A stretch of DNA of 7,695 nucleotides from Nitrospinota bacterium (lineage in GTDB: Bacteria > UBA8248 > JACPRG01): contig JASLXW010000191.1 of assembly GCA_030740135.1 (NCBI GenBank), positions 1-7,695 of the forward strand. The letters run 5' to 3'. The notes under the pieces were generated by a model. That model was not told the origin of the DNA. It saw only the letters and a list, made by a program, of their open reading frames with translations, and searched no databases. Position 1 is the first letter of the stretch. Each line of letters starts with the position of its first letter. Positions 4,190-7,695 of the stretch are shown in pieces. A program made the translations under genes and the position numbers.

Positions 4190-5620
4190 TTAAGAAAACT
4201 TCGGCTCGGGCGACATCTTTTCCCGCCGCTCGTCGTACCAGGCCATGGCCCCAATGACTTCCACCGCCAGGGAGGAATCGTCGAAGATCGGAACTCGGGT
4301 CGGTTGCCCGATTCCTTCCGCCTCGAGGTCCCGCTTCCACTGGTCGCTGGTCCGGCCGCCGAAGAACATTCCGAAGATGGGTTTGTGCGGGTTCGCGTCA
4401 GCGGCGGCGCGGAACTCGTCCGCCAATCCCTCGCAGGCCGTGCTGGGCACGCCCAAAATGATAAAGAGGACCGCGTCGGAGCTCTCGTCGTCCATGGCGG
4501 CGCGGATCGACTCGCCCTGGATGCGGAGGTTGTCGCCCGTCATGGCCGGCCATAGGTCCACGGGATTCTTCACGGGCTGCCATTCCGGCATGAGGGCCTC
4601 CAGCCGCGCGTGCGCCCGCTCATCGAAGTCGGGAAGCGTGAATCCCGCACCCGTCAGCTGATCCGCCGCCAGGACGGCCGCTCCGCCGCTGTAGGAGACC
4701 ATCCCGACCCGCCGTCCCCGGGGCGGGGGTTGAAAGGAGAAACCCTTCAGCATCGCCAGGAACCCTTCGATGGTGTGGGCCCGGACAATTCCGTACTGCC
4801 GGCAGGCCGCATCGAAGATCCGGTCGTCCGTCGCCAGGGCGCCCGTGTGCGCGGAGGACACCCTTGCCCCGACCTCGGTCCGGCCGGGCTTGAGGACGAC
4901 GATGGGCTTTTCGCGCTTCGCCTCCTGAGCGATGGAAAAGAAATCCCGGGGCCGCCGGATGCTTTCCAGATAGAGACCGATGACGCCCGTCTCGGGGTCG
5001 TCCCGGCAATATTCCAGAAAGTCCACTTCGTCCAGATCGACCTTGTTGCCGACGGCGACGCTCTTGCCGATGCCCAGCCGCTGGAACTCCTGGTCCATGA
5101 TCTGGTTGGCCATGCAACCGGTGAAGTTGCCCGTCTGGGCCATGATGGACACGCTTCCGGCCAGCCAATCGGAGGTGGCGACGAAGGCCCCGATGAGACG
5201 GCGGTGGGCGTTGGCCATCCCGATGGTGTTGGGGCCGATGCAGCGGACCCCGCTTTTTCGGACGGCCTCGCGGAGCTCCGCGTCGTAGCGGATCCCGTCG
5301 CCCGGGACCTCGCCGAACCCCGCCGTGATGATGACCGCCCCCTTCACGCCCTTCTTCCCGCAGTCCTCGATAATGCCGGCGACGTGCTCGCGGGGGAGCA
5401 GAAAGAAGACCAGATCGATCTCGCCCGGAACGTCCAGGACGGAGGGATACGCCTTCCGGCCGAGGATCTCCCCGCCCCTCGGGTTGATGGGATACACCTC
5501 GCCCTCATAACCCGAGTCCAGAATGCTCTTGAGCAGGATGTTGCCCGACTTCTTCGGGTCGGCCGAGGCGCCGACGACCGCGACCGATCGGGGCTCGAGC
5601 AGGGGCTTGAATCCCGTCAC
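4190..5620 (-). CDS. Acyl-CoA synthetase (ADP-forming), alpha subunit
   Basis: The CoA-binding and CoA-ligase subunit (476 residues) of a nucleoside-diphosphate-forming acyl-CoA synthetase, which interconverts acyl-CoA + ADP + Pi with acid + CoA + ATP in the cytosol. Order: CoA-binding Rossmann domain (about 8-135, starting SVAVVGASADPKKSGN, with IGPNTIGMAN at 128-137), then the succinyl-CoA-ligase-like domain (about 150-290), then a C-terminal ligase domain (about 300-460, with KNPVDLWP). The phosphorylated catalytic histidine is His258 in SSAHTG, matching His257 of the Pyrococcus alpha subunit. The usual SQSG-type loop reads AQTGNFTG (161-168), a small deviation. The start is GTG at 5618-5620, overlapping the beta stop as GTGA, with a GGAGG-containing site 10 bases upstream. 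Acid specificity (acetate, branched, aryl or dicarboxylic) cannot be read from sequence. Confidence 0.93.
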   Translation of the reverse strand: MTGFKPLLEPRSVAVVGASADPKKSGNILLKSILDSGYEGEVYPINPRGGEILGRKAYPSVLDVPGEIDLVFFLLPREHVAGIIEDCGKKGVKGAVIITAGFGEVPGDGIRYDAELREAVRKSGVRCIGPNTIGMANAHRRLIGAFVATSDWLAGSVSIMAQTGNFTGCMANQIMDQEFQRLGIGKSVAVGNKVDLDEVDFLEYCRDDPETGVIGLYLESIRRPRDFFSIAQEAKREKPIVVLKPGRTEVGARVSSAHTGALATDDRIFDAACRQYGIVRAHTIEGFLAMLKGFSFQPPPRGRRVGMVSYSGGAAVLAADQLTGAGFTLPDFDERAHARLEALMPEWQPVKNPVDLWPAMTGDNLRIQGESIRAAMDDESSDAVLFIILGVPSTACEGLADEFRAAADANPHKPIFGMFFGGRTSDQWKRDLEAEGIGQPTRVPIFDDSSLAVEVIGAMAWYDERREKMSPEPKFS

Positions 5621-6351
5621 CGCGCGTCCCCCTCCCCTTCCGTCCGCGCCTCGTGCAGCCGAACCAGCCCGTCCGCCGCCAGGACCCCGCCAGGCCCGGT
5701 GAACAGCGGGTTGATCTCCGCCTCGGCGATGTCGTCGGCGAACGTGCAGGCCAAGTCGGAGAGGCGGAGGAGCGTCTCCCGCAGCGCGTCCCGGTCCGCC
5801 GAGGGGCCTCCCCGAAATCCGTCGAGCAGCTTCCGGCCCTTGATTTCCCCCAACATCTCGTCCACGTCATCGGGGCCGACGGGCGCGACGCGCAGGGCGA
5901 CGTCCTCCAGGACCTCGACCCACACGCCCCCCAGGCCGAACGCCAGGATCGGGCCGAAGAGGGGATCCGCCGTCACGGACGCCAGGGTTTCGACGCCCTC
6001 CGCCATCGGCTGAACCGCGAAGCCCTGAAGTCCGGCTTCAGGGCGTAAAGCGCGGACGCGTGAATCCATCTCCGCGGCGGCCCGCTTGACCTCCTCCGGC
6101 GTCTTGAGTCCGGCGATCACCGCCCCGGCTTCCGTTTTGTGGGGTAAATCGGCAGAGACGATCTTCAACACGACCGGAAGGCCGACCCGCTCCGCCGCGG
6201 CGGCCGCCTCCCCGGGGTCCGCCGCCCGCTCGGTCGGCACAACCGGCACGCCCGCTCCGCGAAGGACATCGAGCGACTCGGGCTCGCTCAATAAGATCCT
6301 TCCTTCGTCCCTCACATCACTGAGGATGCGACGTATCCGCTCGGCGTCCAA
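5617..6351 (-). CDS. Acyl-CoA synthetase (ADP-forming), beta subunit (ATP-grasp)
   Basis: The nucleotide-binding ATP-grasp subunit (ATP-grasp_5 type), 244 residues, which passes phosphate between ADP/ATP and the alpha subunit. VLKIVSADLPHKTEAG (61-76) holds the second active-site histidine, His71, the same number as His71 of the Pyrococcus beta subunit. Downstream are the ATP-grasp core GFAVQPMAEG, the glycine-rich FGPILAFGLGGVWVEVLED and the metal-binding EINPLF near the C-terminus. The frame extends to a TTG at 6372; I prefer the TTG at 6351 because AAAGGA lies 6 bases upstream and the family normally starts just before the helix DAERIRRIL. The 3' end overlaps the alpha start by 4 bases (GTGA), so the two subunits are translationally coupled. 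In many bacteria alpha and beta are fused; here they are split, as in Pyrococcus and other archaea. Confidence 0.9.
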   Translation of the reverse strand: MDAERIRRILSDVRDEGRILLSEPESLDVLRGAGVPVVPTERAADPGEAAAAAERVGLPVVLKIVSADLPHKTEAGAVIAGLKTPEEVKRAAAEMDSRVRALRPEAGLQGFAVQPMAEGVETLASVTADPLFGPILAFGLGGVWVEVLEDVALRVAPVGPDDVDEMLGEIKGRKLLDGFRGGPSADRDALRETLLRLSDLACTFADDIAEAEINPLFTGPGGVLAADGLVRLHEARTEGEGDAR

Positions 6352-6458
6352 AACCCGTCCTTTACGGCGCAAGCCCTGACACCACCCGAAACGGGACCCC
6401 GCAAGCTGCCCTCGGGCTCCCGTCGATGAGAATCCGGCGAACTATCCGACGGCGCTGG
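6352..6458 (-). other. Gap between the CoA-transferase and acyl-CoA synthetase pairs
   Basis: About 107 bases separate the CoA-transferase B stop from the chosen beta-subunit start. I see no convincing terminator or promoter, so the four genes may still form one transcript, with a weaker link between the two pairs than within each. Confidence 0.4.
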
Positions 6459-7238
6459 TCAATGAAGATACATCCGGTCCGGATCGATCTCGTTCAGGAT
6501 GGCGAGCTCCTCCTCCGTAGGCGGCTCGGTCACGTCCACCCGGTCCGGAACGATGGGTGTAAACCCGGTGTTCTCGAGAACGTCTTCCACCTTCACGCCG
6601 GTATGCAGGGCCTCCACCTTCATTCGCCGGGTGTCATCATCGAAGCCGAAGATGCACAGGTCGGTGATGACCTTGTGCATGCTGCCCGTGATGAGACCGG
6701 AATCGCGCCGGGTGGCGCCGCCGTCCAGATAACCGGGGCTGGTGACGAAATCCACCTTCTCGACAAACCGTTTCTTCTCATGCGGCATGGCGACAATCAT
6801 GTTGGCCAGGCTGGCGATGTCGTTTCCGCCTCCGCTGCCGGGCAGCCGCACCTTGGGGTGCGCGGGGTCGCCGATGAAGGAGCTGTTGAGGTTTCCGTAC
6901 TGGTCCACCTGGGCCCCGCCCATGAAGCCGTAATCCACGTACCCCCGCTGGAGGAGCGCCAGGACGTCCGTGGGGCTGGGCACCATATTGGCCTTGCGCG
7001 CGGTCCGGGACTCATTCGTGGAGGGCGGAAGCCTGCCGGGCTCGATGAACGGCCCCACCACGCCGCCCTCGAACAAAATGGTGAGGTCAGGAGCGTGCCT
7101 GCGCTGCGCCAGGGTGGCCGCGAGAAGCGGAATCCCCACGCCCGCGAAGAGGACCTTGCCGTTCTCGAGAATCCGGGAGCTCATGACCGAGAGAAGCTCG
7201 GCCGTGGTGCATTCGCTCCGCGTCGCCGCTTCAGTCAC
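6459..7238 (-). CDS. CoA-transferase subunit B (glutaconate CoA-transferase / IpdB-like family)
   Basis: A 259-residue beta subunit of a class I CoA-transferase, which moves CoA between carboxylic acids through a glutamyl-CoA intermediate. Visible features are the GVGIP loop (33-37), FEGG with Glu57 (close to the catalytic Glu54 of Acidaminococcus glutaconate CoA-transferase B), GGAQVDQYGNLNSS (108-120) and the glycine-rich LPGSGGGNDIASLA (132-145). Retention of this Glu favours a true transferase over the related steroid-ring hydrolase IpdAB, where I recall the corresponding Glu being lost from IpdB; that point is from memory. The start is GTG at 7236-7238 with GGAGG 7 bases upstream, inside the end of subunit A. 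The 8-base overlap points to coupled synthesis of an A/B complex. The substrate acid is not determinable; the downstream acyl-CoA synthetase suggests a role in organic-acid or aromatic-acid breakdown. Confidence 0.9.
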   Translation of the reverse strand: MTEAATRSECTTAELLSVMSSRILENGKVLFAGVGIPLLAATLAQRRHAPDLTILFEGGVVGPFIEPGRLPPSTNESRTARKANMVPSPTDVLALLQRGYVDYGFMGGAQVDQYGNLNSSFIGDPAHPKVRLPGSGGGNDIASLANMIVAMPHEKKRFVEKVDFVTSPGYLDGGATRRDSGLITGSMHKVITDLCIFGFDDDTRRMKVEALHTGVKVEDVLENTGFTPIVPDRVDVTEPPTEEELAILNEIDPDRMYLH

Positions 7239-7695
7239 TGTACATCCTCCTTCCCGCCTTCGAGGCCTCTATCACTTCCGAAAAACCGACCCGGTCCACG
7301 AAACCGTTCCAGTCTTCGGGCTCATAGACGTATTTCTTCATGTATTCCCGCGCGCCCTCCAGCCCTTTTTCCCGCGTCAGCCCGGCATATTCATCCATGT
7401 GACCGTAGAAGGGTTCATAAAGGCCCGAACACTCATGGGGAACGCTCCCGTAGGGGACTTCCACAACGGCCTCCACGCAGAAGAACGGGATCTTGGTCCG
7501 GTCGGGCGCGCGGCGGATTTGATCGTTGCTGATGATCTGCTCGGTGGTGAGGATGACCTTCTCGGCCGCCAGGGCGATGTCGGCGTCCATGAACGGAAGA
7601 CCGTCATACTGGGCGTTGCCGTAAGCGTCCGCCCGCTGGACGTGGATGAGGGCCACATTGGGATTCAGGGCGGGCAGCAGGGCCAGCTTGTCCCC
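7231..7695 (-). CDS. CoA-transferase subunit A, partial (5' end beyond the window)
   Basis: The C-terminal 154 residues of the alpha subunit partnering the B subunit; the frame runs open to the right edge, so the start lies outside. The visible N-terminal part, NPNVALIHVQRADAYGNAQ, is the family's characteristic segment (Asn-Pro ... His-Val ... Ala-Asp ... Gly-Asn) after the CoA-transferase core. It is followed by ADIALAAEKVILTTEQII and VPYGSVPHECSGLYEPFYGHMDEY, typical of glutaconate-type A subunits. An internal GTG at 7656 is not a real start, because the conserved sequence continues upstream. It should be the first gene, or an early gene, of the minus-strand CoA operon and overlaps subunit B by 8 bases. 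Confidence 0.9.
   Translation of the reverse strand, partial: GDKLALLPALNPNVALIHVQRADAYGNAQYDGLPFMDADIALAAEKVILTTEQIISNDQIRRAPDRTKIPFFCVEAVVEVPYGSVPHECSGLYEPFYGHMDEYAGLTREKGLEGAREYMKKYVYEPEDWNGFVDRVGFSEVIEASKAGRRMYSD

Noticed and set aside
4610..6013. A 467-codon plus-strand open frame opposite the acyl-CoA synthetase genes
   Set aside because: It spans the overlap of two well-supported genes on the other strand and has low-complexity composition without motifs.
5617..6372. Upstream TTG at 6372 as the beta-subunit start
   Set aside because: Its ribosome binding site is weak; the TTG at 6351 has AAAGGA at good spacing and places the active-site histidine at residue 71 as in the Pyrococcus enzyme. 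The difference is only seven residues.
6426..7532. A 368-codon plus-strand open frame opposite the CoA-transferase genes
   Set aside because: Same reasoning: the minus strand carries both transferase subunits with clear motifs, and the plus frame ends in an Arg/Pro/Ser-rich stretch.

Overview
The window is GC-rich bacterial DNA (about 60% GC by eye) with tightly packed genes, Shine-Dalgarno-led starts and some GTG/TTG starts. The gene content suggests an anaerobic or facultative organism that degrades organic acids, perhaps of the old Deltaproteobacteria/Desulfobacterota or a similar environmental lineage: ADP-forming acyl-CoA synthetase in separate alpha and beta subunits, a glutaconate-type CoA-transferase, and a nitrate/sulfonate/taurine-type ABC importer. 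That placement is inference from gene content only. I see no phage, IS element, CRISPR array, rRNA or tRNA.

Layout: 1-355 holds no gene I can support. 356-2020 (minus strand) is a two-gene ABC importer operon, permease then ATPase, with no substrate-binding protein in the window. 2021-2241 is a divergent regulatory region with an imperfect inverted repeat and a candidate promoter. 2242-3910 (plus strand) carries three consecutive, separately led genes for Rid-family (YjgF/YER057c/UK114) proteins of about 130-140 aa. The first is frameshifted next to its start codon, by an apparent extra A in an AAAA run. 3911-4189 is a convergent, hairpin-dense intergenic region. 4190-7695 (minus strand) is a CoA-metabolism cluster, in transcription order: CoA-transferase subunit A (cut by the window edge), CoA-transferase subunit B, acyl-CoA synthetase (ADP-forming) beta, acyl-CoA synthetase alpha. 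Within each pair the genes overlap by 8 and 4 bases.

The minus-strand cluster can move CoA onto and off organic acids: the transferase swaps CoA between acids, and the ADP-forming synthetase interconverts acyl-CoA with acid while making or using ATP. The importer could bring in a small organic anion or sulfonate. The most distinctive element is the Rid trio. All three lack the arginine that canonical RidA uses to bind the carboxylate of its imine substrate (Ser, Ala and Ser there), although the fold motifs and the terminal glutamate motif are intact. Three diverged paralogs of a family that normally forms homotrimers, side by side and each with its own strong ribosome binding site, make a non-canonical Rid system the best candidate here for something undescribed. 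Its link to the flanking transporter and CoA genes is positional only.
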